From Ochromonas danica (Eukaryota; Sar; Chrysophyceae; Chromulinales; Chromulinaceae), in contig VKHL01000098.1 of NCBI GenBank assembly GCA_015146655.1, positions 42,392-106,391 on the forward strand: a stretch of DNA of 64,000 bases, read 5' to 3'. Positions 42,361-53,772 of this stretch are shown one piece after another (the first letter of the stretch is position 1; the number at the start of each line of letters is the position of its first letter). The notes below the pieces were generated by a model. That model ran no database searches. It was not told where the DNA came from and saw nothing but the letters and a program-made list of their open reading frames with translations. The position numbers and the translations under genes are program-made.

Positions 42361-45057
42361 CTATGAGTGCAGAACACGTTGAGACATATAGGAATCCAGC
42401 CTAAGAAAGAAAAATATGAGGAACGATGACTCAAGAGGGAAAGATAGAACTCACATTGGAGACGCAGCCCCTGGTGCAAATTGGTTGAAACCATAGTCCT
42501 TTTTAACAAATTCTGACAGACGGCGTCGAATAAATTGATAGAAACGCTTGAAAGCAAATATTTCTAGTTGCCCTCGAATAAATTCCACAAGCAGGAGTTC
42601 CTGTGCTGGCGGAGGAGCAGGGTTTGTATTACCAGTGTAATGACTGCTGAACCATGCACCAGGGCTCGCTGAGGGACTCATTGCAGCTAATAAATGATTC
42701 GAGAGGCGATCTGGACTACATGGAATAGAGCTACTCGAATAGCTGCAACTGAGGCCTAATCCACTGCTACCTGGCGGAATTTGATAGAGTTGTAGAGCAA
42801 AGACTTGATCTTGCATGTCTTCTGTACGCCACACTTCCAAACAACACTTGTTCCAGTCCACAGTGACACGGCGAAAATTAAAATTTCCAGCTCCAGTCGG
42901 AGTACGATTACTAATCACTTCATTTAATAATGCTTCCACACGCTCCAAGATGAATGTCGCTGGCATCACAGTTAGGAAGCGCGTGCTGCGATTTACTCGG
43001 TTATTGAATGGTGGAAGAGTTGCCGTTGCCGCGGCGGACGCAACAGAAGAATTGACAGTAATTTGAGTGTAGACGGGAGTAGCAACAGAACGACCCACAC
43101 TGCTTTGACCAGAGTATGGAGAATGGGGCGAATCCGAATCGTTAAGCTCATCCTTGGCAGTCTCGTTAAACAAATCATCCAGCCCTGGTTCAGTCAAATA
43201 CGAAGGCGGTACAATTGGTGGCGCCGGAGTTGGAGGAGTCGCAAGCTTGCGCGAAGCATTAGGAGAACCCCGATAACCAAAGAAAGATGGGAAAATAGTG
43301 GCTGACTCTGGTGTGGTAGAAAATGAAGGTTGCGACTTCTCCTCAGAACTAGAAGGGCAAAGCATTGTGGGGGAAGATTGGCGTGACTTTGGGCTATCTT
43401 CCTCCATGCGAAATACTTCGTCATCTCCATCTTCTTCCATAGGAGAAGATAAGGACTTCAGGAGACTACCCGACTGAGCGAATTTATTACTGTCGTCAAT
43501 TGCATTGCTCAAAGGAGCAGCTGGAGCCACAGTAACTGAAGGAAATCCTTTAACTAAAGGCTTCGCTTCTGACCTCGCCGAAAAAGCGGGCGTCATATTT
43601 GGCAACGTGTTCGTTGATAAGACTGGAGCCTGGGCAGGTACAGGTACAGGTACAGGCGAGAAATATTGTTGCAAAGGAGAAATAGGCTGGCTTTGGATCA
43701 GATGAGATAAAGCAAGATATTGTTTGTACTGCATCTCTTTTTGACCCGAAACCAGAGGATGCTTCATTGATTCCATCACACTGATGCGATGAGCAGGATC
43801 AGGATGGAGCATGGCTACAATCAGACCCTTCGCAGCAGGAGAGAAACGAGCTGGAAAAAGCCATTGCGGGTACTCGATATTGGGGTCATCCCAAAACCGC
43901 ACGCCATGAGCGGTCTGTTCTTTTACCCATTTGCAAAATTGTCGAAATCTTTTACAATTCGCAAGCTCATGTCCAAATGGGAGGTTACCGGCAAGCATCG
44001 CATATAAAATCACACCCATAGACCAAACATCGGCTTTCGGACCATCGTATCCAGATGCCTGTAGTACTTCAGGAGCGACATAAAATGGAGATCCCACCAC
44101 AGACTTAAGGACTCTTAATGACCCGTCATCAGCGGCTTGTTGATCAGATGCCCACAGACTACTGCGACTGGGAGGCAACAAATCACCAAAATGCGCGGAG
44201 AAGCCAAAATCAGCTATCTTTAGAATTGCATCCTTACCGTCTCCTTGCAGCAAAAGATTTTCGGGTTTAAGATCGCGATGACAAACTCCTTGATTGTGAC
44301 AATGTTGCACACCTTGCAGCAGCTGCCAAAAGAAATACTTGGCAGTGTCTTCACACGTACCACAATCTGTTTTAATACGATCAAACAGCTCTCCACCATT
44401 AGCAAGCTCCATAACAAGAAATAGCGTGCATTTTGAGTCTTGGGTCAGCTCAAGCACCGCCTCGAGACGAATGACATTGGGGTGGGCACTGATCTTGCGC
44501 ATATTGCGAATCTCGCGAAAAATTCGATCTCGTTTTCGTAAAAACTCGACGAACTTCGGTGGATAAGCGGGGATGTTATTAAGAGCACCAGCATTGCGAA
44601 CTGAATCTGCGAGCGTCTTGTTTTCCATCCCAACAGCCTCATCACCAATCCCAGGGATATTCGTTCCCCAAATAGACATGCACTGAGATAGAGACAACTC
44701 TTTCAGTGCACCTGCCTTTTCACCGAAATAACATGCCAAATACTGCTTTGTTATCGCATTCATAAGCCACCAAACGTGCTCTTTACCAACAACGGAGGAT
44801 TTGTCATCATCGTTGAAGACTTGGCCTTTTGTCACCACCATAAATTTCTGTAACATTGAAGAAGCTGTGATTTTAAATCCAAGAGGATTTAATACTTTCA
44901 GGGCATATCGCTCCCTACTTCCGACATGCTCACACTCATAGACGTTACCCGCTGCCCCTCCTCCCAGGAAATTCCCAACTTCGAATAGCTCGGTCTTATG
45001 GTCTAACCAGATGGATTGCCCATCAAAAGAGTTAATTTTGATGATATCTGTTACCAT
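42361..45057 (-). CDS. CAMK/SnRK-type Ser/Thr protein kinase with KA1-like C-terminus
   Basis: Exons 45057-42455 and 42400-42361 (54-nt phase-2 intron; the last exon adds 14 codons) give 880 residues. The kinase domain has a Gly loop (FLGGGAAGNV, 30-39), Lys54 in YALKVL, a helix-C Glu in IFREIRNM (182), HRDLKPEN (260-267), DFG (283-285) and APE (328-330), so it should be active. Between Lys54 and the helix-C Glu there is an insert of about 110 extra residues, including KEHVWWLMNAITKQYLACYFG. A long Ser/Pro-rich region follows. The C-terminus (about 690-870) resembles a KA1/regulatory domain: FILERVEALLNEV, VTVDWNKCCLEVW and LVEFIRGQLEIFAFKRFYQFIRR. Such domains bind acidic lipids or autoinhibit MARK/AMPK-related kinases. 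A distinct subfamily rather than AMPK itself. Confidence 0.88.
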
Positions 45058-45656
45058 AACGAATACTCTGAAAGAAAGAGGAGACAGGTTCCTACTGTTC
45101 GGGGAGTGTGATCAAGAAGATATAACAAATACGCCTCAAACTAATTCCAGAAAAAGGATTCTCTTGATGATTGATGAATTCCTAGACTATTTTGATAAGT
45201 AAGCAGAACTAAAATTCTAAGAAAGAAAGTGCTTAGCGAAGACAAGGTTGAGAGGAGGAAAAGTGGAATCACTGCTCTACTGACTGCTTCTTCTTCTTCT
45301 CTTTGCTCACTGTGCTGAGTGCTTGTGTGTGTCGTCGGTGTGTGTGTTTTCTCACTCTTGTTCTCACTGTGTCACTGTGTGCTGCTGTGCTGCTCACAGT
45401 GTTGCACTGCATTGCGGAGTTTCAACCGCGTGGCGTTCTTTTGCGCGGATCTGCTGACGGTTTCAAGTTCCGTTGCTTTCACCACCTCGCTGTTCACTCC
45501 ATCATCCCAACACAAACTAACGGATCAATATCAATGACTCACCCCAAAATCAAACTATAAAATACAACCAGTATATGGGAAACTTCACTCGCTCTAGCAG
45601 ACGCGCAGACTACACCTAGAGCTTTAGGATGCAGAACTTTATGATACATTCATTGA
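45058..45656. other. upstream region of kinase gene, 3' flank of CFAP251
   Basis: 599 bp. A TGTGTGCTGC / TTGCTCACTGTG-rich tract at about 45300-45420 is present. The short plus-strand frames here are Cys/Val-rich by base composition only. Nothing else seen. Confidence 0.4.
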
Positions 45657-48529
45657 TTATTCAGTTTCGAACCCCAGAATTTGACTGGCAAAAGTTCGCG
45701 CATCCATGGCTTCATCAGGGTCTATTGCTGAAGCTCCTAGCCCGGTAAGAGCACCCAAGTAGGTATCCAAATCATGCCGATCGATCTTTTCGCCATGATT
45801 AGCCAGCACGTTAATCAATGTTCCCCAAGGTACACTTTTGTTCCCATAAGATTGCAAGTCCAGTCTAATTATAGGACGAAAAACAGCTGTAACAGCCAAC
45901 AAAAGCAACTTAGCAAACAAAGGAAAACGACTTACTTGTCAGCAATTGTATCAATAGTGGCCTGAATATAGTGCTTCTCAAGAGGCACAACTGGGCGATG
46001 GTTTATATATAGCTTTATGAAATCATCTAAACCGATGAGGTCTTGCATCTCTCCTGTGACAACGAATTGTTTATATCGCACTTCATTGATCATGTTGAGC
46101 ACTTCCTCCTCAGAAGGATAAAATCCCACCGCTCTAACTAAAGCAGGGATTTCCTCTAATGGAACATTTCCAGTCAGATGGCGCATTTCCATCGTATCTT
46201 CTCCTCCATGCCGTAACTGAGAATAATAAAAATAGTCCATAAGATTCTCGTGTAGCTCTCCTCCTGGACCGCCCTCTAGGAGCGATAAGAATGGAGCCAT
46301 TCCATCTGAAATTTCCTCAGGCAATATATCCTCTTTCAACACAGCCCACATGTTCACAGACAGATCACTTCCACCACCAGAAAAGATAAAGTTGCCATCA
46401 AAGGAAACTGTCAGTCCACTGACTTCATCAGGATGAGCAACAATGGCGTTGGCCTTTGAAGGATCACCATCCAGAGGTAACAACCCAACCCCAATAACTT
46501 TATTGTTTGTTGCAAATGCATACGCACGAATTGGAGGATCGTCCTCCAGTCGTAAAGGGTCGTTGTAAGGAATGCACGCCAGAAAAGCGGGTGGGAAGCC
46601 GTAACGAGGAGCAAGACAGGTTTTGCGACATTGCTTGGAATCAGCGTTAAACTCCTTAAACTTGAACTCAGAGTTAGCAATAATAAAGCGATCTTCAATA
46701 TCCTCCTCATAACGGGGATGCCATAGGGTACAGCATGGCCGAGCAAAGCTTTCTATCCGAAAGCTGTGACAACTGCTTCCATCCAGTGCTACAGTGTTCA
46801 TAGTAATTACTCCACTCTCCACATTGGACAATGCCAAATTATATTCAACGCAATATCGATCCTCAGACACGGAGATAAGAGTCTCTGTATTTTCTTTGTG
46901 ACCGAATTCCAGACCAACAATCTTGGCTGTATGTGCTAACGCCCGACCAATATAAGTGAACGGTCTATAAGCAGCATAGGTAGGAGGGGCATCAGGGCTG
47001 CTTACTTCACGCTTGAATAGCATTACATGAAAAGAGTCATCGGCTGCAGCCATAAAAGCACCAGATGGTGAAAACCGAACAATGCCAATCCCTTCCAAAC
47101 TGGGTGAGAATGTCTGCAAGTCTTGAAGTGTGGCTGTGGCGACAATCTTGACAACACCATTCGAAAACGAGATTACCATACAAGCTCCATCACCGTGAAA
47201 AGCAATATCTCGTGCTGTGGGTACTATTCGCGTTCCTGAAGCACTGGAAGGAGGACCATTCTTCACCTCCACATCACCTGCTGCTCGCACATTGGCAAAA
47301 TCGCGAATATTCATCAAAAGTTTCATTTCATAGTTCCATAATTGCAATGAACCGTTTTTGGTCAAAAAGGCAACCAAAGGCTGACTTGGGTGGCAGGCGA
47401 GCGCAGCCACTGGGCCAGAGAGGCCCTGCATTAACAGTGTTCCACGTCGATCTTCTTTACGCACTTCATCAAAGAGACGACTCTCCACACCCACAACAAA
47501 AGAATCTTTTGTTGATACAATGAAGTCTGGCACCCAAAACTTTAGTCCAGGCTGTCCACCTTCATTGAATGCATAGGGACAAGGTTGAATTGCGAATGAG
47601 ACGGCCATGACAGGTCCAGCATTGAGGTCTTCAAACCAGGCTTCTAGACGCAGATAATAGTCATAAAAGCGCACGGCTCCATCTGAACAGCCTAAGACGA
47701 GGTAGTTGTTTGGAGAGGTAGTGATGACATTGATGCCACACTCTAGCAGACGGACAGCTTTCACAGCAGTCTTGACAGCTTTCTTCTGAGCCCCAATTCT
47801 CGTCGATGCACTGCGATTTTCCCAAACAATCACATATCCATGAGTAGTCGCAGTTAAAGCAGTCTCGGAATTGGGAAGGAAGATAGTAGAAACATAGTCT
47901 CCAGAGACATGCCCAAGATCAGCTTTTGAGACGCGGCCATTGAATGATTCCAGAGCAAAGCTTTCCCAATTCCAGAAATAGACAGATGTCATACTCGTTG
48001 TGGCGAGACTATAGATATCATTCACGTTGAATTTGACAGAATGGAAGAAAGCCATGGGATCATCCGTGGAGATCGCAACACGCTGGATGGCCTGGTCTTC
48101 TACTGTGGTCCACGCCCAAATAGCCAACTCCTGATCCTCCACAAAACCTTCCGTTTTGGCACTGAGAGTCGTAACATGACTACTATCGTCTGAAAAGTCC
48201 ACAGCACAGACTCCGTTGGCATGAGGTGAGAGGAAGGTTTTCACGGGCAGCTGTGTCAGCACATCCCAAACTACCATAATAGAATCAGCTCCAGAATCAG
48301 CGGTCACGATCCAACGCTTGGTCTTATCAATAGCACAACACGAAATGATATTACAGTGACCTTGGAGAACTGTTTGTTTGCGATTTTCAAAATCATAGAC
48401 TACCCCAGAATGAGCACACATCAAGAAGAGAGCATTTCGATCCTTCGTGCAAAGAGATTGAGCTGCACCAATCTTATCTTTGCTAAATCCAAATGACCAA
48501 TGTATATCAAGTTTCAATCGATTCGTCAT
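45657..48529 (-). CDS. CFAP251: CFAP251 (WDR66-like) flagellar radial-spoke protein
   Basis: Exons 48529-45936 and 45864-45657 (71-nt phase-2 intron) encode 933 residues from the ATG at MTNRLKLDIHWSFGFS. CFAP251 is part of the calmodulin- and spoke-associated complex at the base of radial spoke 3 in motile cilia. Many WD40-type repeats fill residues about 30-720 (for example VLQGHCNIISCCAIDKTKRWIVTADSG, SIMVVWDVLTQ, LTVSFDGNFIFSGGGSDLSVNMW). The C-terminal region is the EF-hand-like tail of this family (PSEEEVLNMINEV, FIKLYINHRPV, PWGTLINVLANHG). Animal orthologues have an acidic N-terminal extension that is missing here. The gene implies a flagellate cell at some life stage. Confidence 0.88.
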
Positions 48530-48860
48530 CTTGAATGTTATCAACCCTAACAACAGCCTTTTGGCTTAGCCGTTTTCTCTCTCACTGTTGTGTGTATGAT
48601 TTGTCAGTTGTTGTTGGTTTGCGTGGGAGAGTGACTGCCCTGCTGCTGGCAACGTCATCTGCACTGGAGATTGTCATCTATTGTTGTCTCTCTCTCTCTC
48701 CTCCTGCTGCTTCGGGCTCGTGGTGTGACCTATGCGACAAGGACAACCACTGCACTGCAGAGCAACATAGTCGGCTAAATCACCTCTTGCCAAAAGCGGA
48801 ATCAACAAGAGTTTTCTCTTGCAAAGCAAGACATTGAGAAGACAGAGAGAAAGCTGAACA
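48530..48860. promoter_or_regulatory. divergent promoter of CFAP251 and DUF2993-like gene
   Basis: 331 bp between outward-facing starts. A CT-rich tract (TCTCTCTCTCTCCTCCTGC, about 48690-48708) is the main visible feature. No coding sequence supported. Confidence 0.3.
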
Positions 48861-50063
48861 ATGCGATCTTCTGTCTGCATTCTCCTCTTGGTCTTTCTCG
48901 TTGATGCACAATGCTCCTCCAATGCCTTCATGATAAAGAATGTCCTGGCTCGATTCTTCAAGCCTCCTGGATTTCAACCTGAACAACTCCCATTATCTTC
49001 TGCAACTCCTTCTCTGTTAACACAATCCCCAGGACAGCCCGTGGATGTGGATATAATAGAGCCTATAGTGGCTGCTGCCTCCACAGTCACAGCATCCAGT
49101 TTCTCACCAGCTCAAAACTTGGTCACTACGGGTTACAACCAGCAAGTGGCTCTTGGTGCACATTTCAAGGAATTGGATGAGAATACGCGCACGATTGAGA
49201 AGGAACGAGGACGATTTCGACCTCTCATCATTGCTCGCATTGTTTCTTGGGCATTGCATAAGATCATCACCTTGCGAACAGATGTAGTGCAAGGATTAGA
49301 CATCAAAATAGCTTCTCGATCGAATTACGGTGTCTTACGAGGTCGGCTTGATACAATCGATATGAAGTTTGACAAGATTTCCTTTGCGCAACTTCATGTC
49401 TCAGGAGGAGGAAGGTTTATCATCAAAGGCTTGGAGCTTCGGATGAGAAGATTCCTTTTCTTCAATCGTCAGTCTGTGAAGAAGCCCTATGTCATCTATG
49501 CTGATCTCCTCCTCACACAGCAAGATATCATCAACTCCAAGGTCATTCGTAATCTCATTCAGTTGCTTGTTAACACAATCTTAGAGAGAATCTTACAAAA
49601 CGACAAGATTCTTAGTGCTTCAGTTCGCAAAGTGACGATCTATGCACGACGTATCAATGCTCAAGGAACAGTGAAGGTTCTGTCAGATCGAGTGGATGAC
49701 TCCAGCTTGATCTCTTTGGACTTCGAGATTTCCACAGGGGCAGGCATGCGAGACAATGGTCATGTTCTCTTTCTGAAAGATGTCCAAGCTACGGTGGCAT
49801 TGAACTCAAGGTTGAGAACCTCTGTGCCGTACCTTGCCACGAGGCCGATTGACATTGATTTAGGAGAAGATTGTATGATTGAGAATCTGGTCATCGCCAA
49901 TAAGAACATTTGGATCCGTGCAGCTTCAGTAATCTCACCTATTACTCCTTTGTCGGTTGTAGAGATAGAGAGCAAGGCCTTGTACAGATTTGATCTTTCC
50001 GCTTTGCTTTCCTCACTGCTGCGGTTGAATGGTGGCATTTGCACGCGTTGGATGGGAGCTTAA
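48861..50063 (+). CDS. DUF2993-like (LmeA-type) lipid-binding protein, probably plastid-targeted
   Basis: Single exon, 400 residues. The N-terminus is a signal peptide (SSVCILLLVFLVDAQCSSNAF) with an SNAF-M junction resembling the ASAF-P cleavage motif of complex plastids. After a low-complexity linker, residues about 120-400 contain the beta-rich DUF2993 pattern: ARIVSWALHKIITLRTDVVQGLDIKI, LRGRLDTIDMKFDKISFAQLHVSGG, IKGLELRMRRF, VIYADLLLTQQDIINSKVI. Relatives in cyanobacteria and plastids bind or process membrane lipids. This supports a thylakoid- or envelope-associated role, which is inferred. Divergent from CFAP251. Confidence 0.75.
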   Translation: MRSSVCILLLVFLVDAQCSSNAFMIKNVLARFFKPPGFQPEQLPLSSATPSLLTQSPGQPVDVDIIEPIVAAASTVTASSFSPAQNLVTTGYNQQVALGAHFKELDENTRTIEKERGRFRPLIIARIVSWALHKIITLRTDVVQGLDIKIASRSNYGVLRGRLDTIDMKFDKISFAQLHVSGGGRFIIKGLELRMRRFLFFNRQSVKKPYVIYADLLLTQQDIINSKVIRNLIQLLVNTILERILQNDKILSASVRKVTIYARRINAQGTVKVLSDRVDDSSLISLDFEISTGAGMRDNGHVLFLKDVQATVALNSRLRTSVPYLATRPIDIDLGEDCMIENLVIANKNIWIRAASVISPITPLSVVEIESKALYRFDLSALLSSLLRLNGGICTRWMGA

Positions 50064-50315
50064 CTCAATAATAAATAGCTTAGATGATTTTGATCTTGCC
50101 AACTTGTGTTATAAATACCTGATATACTTCTAGAGTCTATAAGTGTTCATGGTGATATGATTCAAGTTGAAACCTTTTCTATGGAGGCGTGGTTTAGCTA
50201 CTTATAGAAACTATGTACAGACACTGCAGCACGCTGATGCCATAAGAAATGTTCCTAACCCTAGACTATCTTCACTAACGATTGCACTATTCTAGTATGG
50301 AGTGAGCAACTGCTA
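50064..50315. other. short convergent intergenic spacer
   Basis: 252 bp between the stop codons of the DUF2993-like gene and the transporter. AT-rich 3'-flank sequence only. Confidence 0.4.
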
Positions 50316-51575
50316 TCAGCACGGAGTACAAGCCGGCGAGGACAGCGTCTTCTCGTCATCTTCTTCGCCAAACATAGACCTGGTCGTTGCATGCTGAAGT
50401 TTCTTTAATGGCAGAGGCCGCCTACGTAGATACTTCCTGCCATAACCTAGTGTGGCTAGACAGACCAAACTAGCACCAGCGATCAACCCGCGAGTGAGAT
50501 GGACATCTTTTAACAAGAACAGAGAAATGAAGCAGGACAACAAGATAGCCCCCGATGAAGTGAAACCTTTCACCACTGTATTGGTCTGCTTCACCACAAT
50601 TGAAACAAGCAAACCACCTAATGCCTGTAACATAATCACACCCCATACCAATGGAGAGTAACCATGGAAGAAACCAACTTCCATAATTCGTTTCCCATCT
50701 TTCAACGCTGTGATGAGAGCCAAGGCCAAACTGATAATACAAATCTGTGTATTTCGTGCCCAAAGAGTGAGTTTTCCATTCTTCAAAGCTTCTTCTTGAG
50801 TCACTCCTGCGAGGGCGGAGGTGATACAGGAGAGTCCAACGGCCGTTAGACCCAATCGCATATTCACATGCAAGACTACCTTAGTGGTATGAGCACTCAG
50901 TTGGACTAGAATGGTTCCAATCGTCAAGAGAAGAATAGATAGCCATTGCAAGGTGGTCAAGTGACGATTGAATGCAAAATAAGAAGCAACGGCCGCGCTG
51001 ATGGTTTTCATTTGTACGGAGACTTGATAGACGGCCGCAGGCAAGGAGCTGGTAGCAACATATTGTAAATTATTCTGAATGACATAGAGGGCAGATGATA
51101 GACCAATGATACCAATATCATAAGCAGGTGTGTAGAGTTTGTGCATTTCATCTGACCAAGTCTCTGTGGGGCGAGACTGCCGCCTCTCCCACCATCGCAT
51201 TACCACGGCCACAAGGACTTTCATTGCTTCGGATACTACTACTGCAGTGCTTGGAATATAGGCAAGACTAGGGTCTATGCCAATGCGAGACATGCGCATG
51301 GCGACAGCGAGGCCTGTGTTCTGCAAGACCAAAGCACCCAGTGCCACGGCCTTGGCCATAGTGCTGGCCCCACTCGGCGCATCTGCATCATAGTCATGCA
51401 AGAGAGTGAAGAGTTTTGGCTGACTTCGCAAGGATTGGATAGGTCGAGAAGGTTGTGAGGGGGTGAGCAGGGCAATCCGCGTGGAGATCTGAGGATTGCA
51501 CCTCTTCCCGCCGATCATGACATGTCCCAAGGACAATAAAGCACAAGAGACTACTGTGGCACTAAGAGCAACCAT
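50316..51575 (-). CDS. nucleotide-sugar transporter, SLC35A family
   Basis: Single exon, 419 residues with about ten hydrophobic segments from residue 70 on. The central signature ALYVIQNNLQYVATSSLPAAVYQVSVQMK matches CMP-sialic acid / UDP-galactose / UDP-GlcNAc transporters (family: Q-N-N-L-x-Y-x-A... A-x-Y-Q-V... Q-x-K), which exchange nucleotide sugars for nucleoside monophosphates across Golgi membranes. Other family features are GVTQEEALKNGK (cf. family EK motif), WARNTQICI and QTNTVVKGFTSSGAILLSCF. About 70 residues precede TM1, longer than usual; the first 20 are hydrophobic, so a signal or plastid presequence cannot be excluded. Substrate cannot be read from sequence. Confidence 0.88.
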   Translation of the reverse strand: MVALSATVVSCALLSLGHVMIGGKRCNPQISTRIALLTPSQPSRPIQSLRSQPKLFTLLHDYDADAPSGASTMAKAVALGALVLQNTGLAVAMRMSRIGIDPSLAYIPSTAVVVSEAMKVLVAVVMRWWERRQSRPTETWSDEMHKLYTPAYDIGIIGLSSALYVIQNNLQYVATSSLPAAVYQVSVQMKTISAAVASYFAFNRHLTTLQWLSILLLTIGTILVQLSAHTTKVVLHVNMRLGLTAVGLSCITSALAGVTQEEALKNGKLTLWARNTQICIISLALALITALKDGKRIMEVGFFHGYSPLVWGVIMLQALGGLLVSIVVKQTNTVVKGFTSSGAILLSCFISLFLLKDVHLTRGLIAGASLVCLATLGYGRKYLRRRPLPLKKLQHATTRSMFGEEDDEKTLSSPACTPC

Positions 51576-51925
51576 GCTATGAATTTGACAAGTAGAGGTA
51601 GGTGGTCAAAGGCCCAGGGGTGAAGTGAGTGGAGGCATCGCTAGTGTGTCAGCAGCAACTCTCTTGACCTCCTCTTCCCGCCGCCAGCCCAATACTGCGG
51701 AAACGCGTTTCTTACTCATTCCATGGAACATCGACCAGGCCTTCCATGGAAACTCCTCGGACACAAAAATCTTTTTTTTAGATATTTAATAACACATGCT
51801 AGGTATGAACAAGAAACAATGCTAGTCACCACGAAAGCCTAACAAGTCCAGCTCACTCACTAACTCACTCACTCACACCTACTGACTAAGGGTTGTTTCT
51901 ACAGGGAGGAAAGTGAAGGACCAGA
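51576..51925. other. upstream region of transporter, 3' flank of NUP50-like gene
   Basis: 350 bp. A CTCACTCACTAACTCACTCACTC-like (CTCA)n tract lies at about 51853-51878. No gene seen. Confidence 0.45.
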
Positions 51926-53583
51926 TCATGTTTGTTTCGCTTCTCGAACGAGATCGAGCAAGGCGTTACATTCATCGGGGGCCTTGAGCTTGATAAGGAA
52001 TGTTCCAACGGAAGAAGTGGCATCTTCGCCAAATGTGACGCCCTGCACGCGCAAACATCGATCGGATTGTGGCAGAACAGAGGAGTAGCGGTCCAGGCGC
52101 AAGTTAAGCAATAACTTCGTACCCATACCTCCCTTCTTCTCTTCACGTCGGATAACGATGCGAGAGATCAGAGCGTGCGCTTTCTTGTCGTCGGAATTGA
52201 TCGATGCATCGCTTGGTGTAACCTCAGCGGAGGGCTGCGGCCGAGGACGCAAGAGCTTGAGGGGTCCGATGCCCACCTCCACCCACTCCGCGGCTGGTCT
52301 TGTCTCTACTGACTGACTTGCTAAGACGGATTTTACGACAACGTTTGGATCTTCCCGCTCTTCAGCAGTGTCCAAACTGCCTTGCTGCTCGTTCAACAAT
52401 CCTGAAACACCACCATCTACCTCGCTATCCTTCGTGCTGCTCACGGGCGGCAATGTGAGCAACGACTTCAATCCCTGTGAAGAACTTCCAGCTTCGTCTC
52501 CTTCTTTCGGCTTGACTACATTAAGGCGGAACAGTTTGACGCGTACTTGCAATAGGCAGTCCTCGGCCTCCTCGCCGGTGGTCACCACAACATTCTCTGG
52601 CAAGGCATAGGTGGTGTAGACTGGTTCCACTGGACTTCCTTCTCCATCCTCCTCCTCATTGCCACCATCCTCCTCCTCACCACCAATCAAGGCAGCACTA
52701 GTAGGAGCAGTCTCGTCTGTCTTGTGACTGCTGCTCTCAAACAGCGGCACGATTGGTGCCACTGAGGGTACAGCAAAGGCCTCTGGGGGATAACCAAACT
52801 TGGAAACACGTGCTTTCTTGTTGGAAGATTCAAAAACAGATGTTTTCGCCGCTTCTTCTTGACTAAGTTTATCTTTAGCCATAGCCTGCCAAAGGTCATC
52901 CTTGCTCTCCACGATAGTCATGAAGGGATTGTGTGCTGGACTGGGCGACGAGAAAGGATTGGCTTTAGGCGATTTGGGTGAAGGCACTGTTAAAGGTGTA
53001 GGCATGACAAAGTTTGGTCTTAGTCCACCATTAGCCCCTTCTTTGGGAGTGCTCGAGGCATTAAAGCCAAAAGCATTGGAGGGTTTGAGCCCAGCTGTTG
53101 CCAATGCGAAGGGATTGATCTTCGCATACGCTGAGAAGCCCGTGCCTGTGGGTAGTTCAAAACAACGGGTAAGGCATTAAAGAAGGCTAAAGTAAAGGTA
53201 GTGGTAGCGGTAGTGAGAGAAGCAGGATGAGGGTCTGACCTGCTGTGACAGTGCCACTGCCGCCACTGCCACTACTGCTGCTAGTCGCTGTGGTGGTGGA
53301 TGGCGTACTACCAGACAAACCAGCGGGATTAGACTCACTCTTCGAAGAAGAATCTTCCACCGTGGAGCTACACACAAGGAATAGATGTAAGTCATCATAA
53401 GGTAAGAAGAGAAGGATCAGTATTTTCCAACCTGGTAGAAGATGTTCTTTGCTCTTCCTTGCTAGACCCATTCTTCATCTCAGTGGAAGAAAGAAGAGGC
53501 AGAGTTTTATCTGCTTCTTCCACCAAAACTTCTTGTTCCTCTGTAACTAGTTCATCAACTTTACGCTTTCTACTTTCCATCAT
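51926..53583 (-). CDS. NUP50: NUP50-like nucleoporin with Ran-binding domain, 3 exons
   Basis: Exons 53583-53432, 53367-53240 and 53145-51926 (introns 64 and 94 nt; phases 2 and 1) encode 499 residues. The N-terminus is basic (MMESRKRKVDELV), as in NUP50, which binds importin alpha there. A Ser/Thr/Gly-rich stretch follows, then degenerate FG and PF motifs (NAFGFNAS, NPFSSPSPAHNPF). The C-terminal about 270 residues resemble a Ran-binding domain: a CLLQVRVKLFRLN strand, EWVEVGIGPLKLLR (RanBD: W-x-E-R-G-x-G-x-L-K-L-L), RIVIRREEKKGGMGTKLLLN (R-x-hydrophobic-M-R-R) and FLIKLKAPDECNALLDLV. The EEAED/LLQ acidic insert breaks the domain at about 335-370. Role: nuclear pore basket in nucleocytoplasmic transport. 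Confidence 0.82.
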
Positions 53584-53772
53584 TCATCAATTGGATTGAG
53601 GCTTTCACCAAATGATTCAAAGCGATCGGCGCTGATTCGCCACAGTACGCTGGGCGAAGTGGAAGAGTGACTTTGAGAAAAGTCGACTTTCCCTCACTGT
53701 GTACACGCGCATCGTAACAATAACTGTGCACCATCCAACACACAAACCACAACAAAAACAAAAATAAAAAGA
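53584..53772. promoter_or_regulatory. divergent promoter of NUP50-like and DHHC genes
   Basis: 189 bp between outward-facing ATGs. Contains the palindrome AAAGTCGACTTT (within 53675-53693), which reappears with its flank at 56331-56347. Confidence 0.4.
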
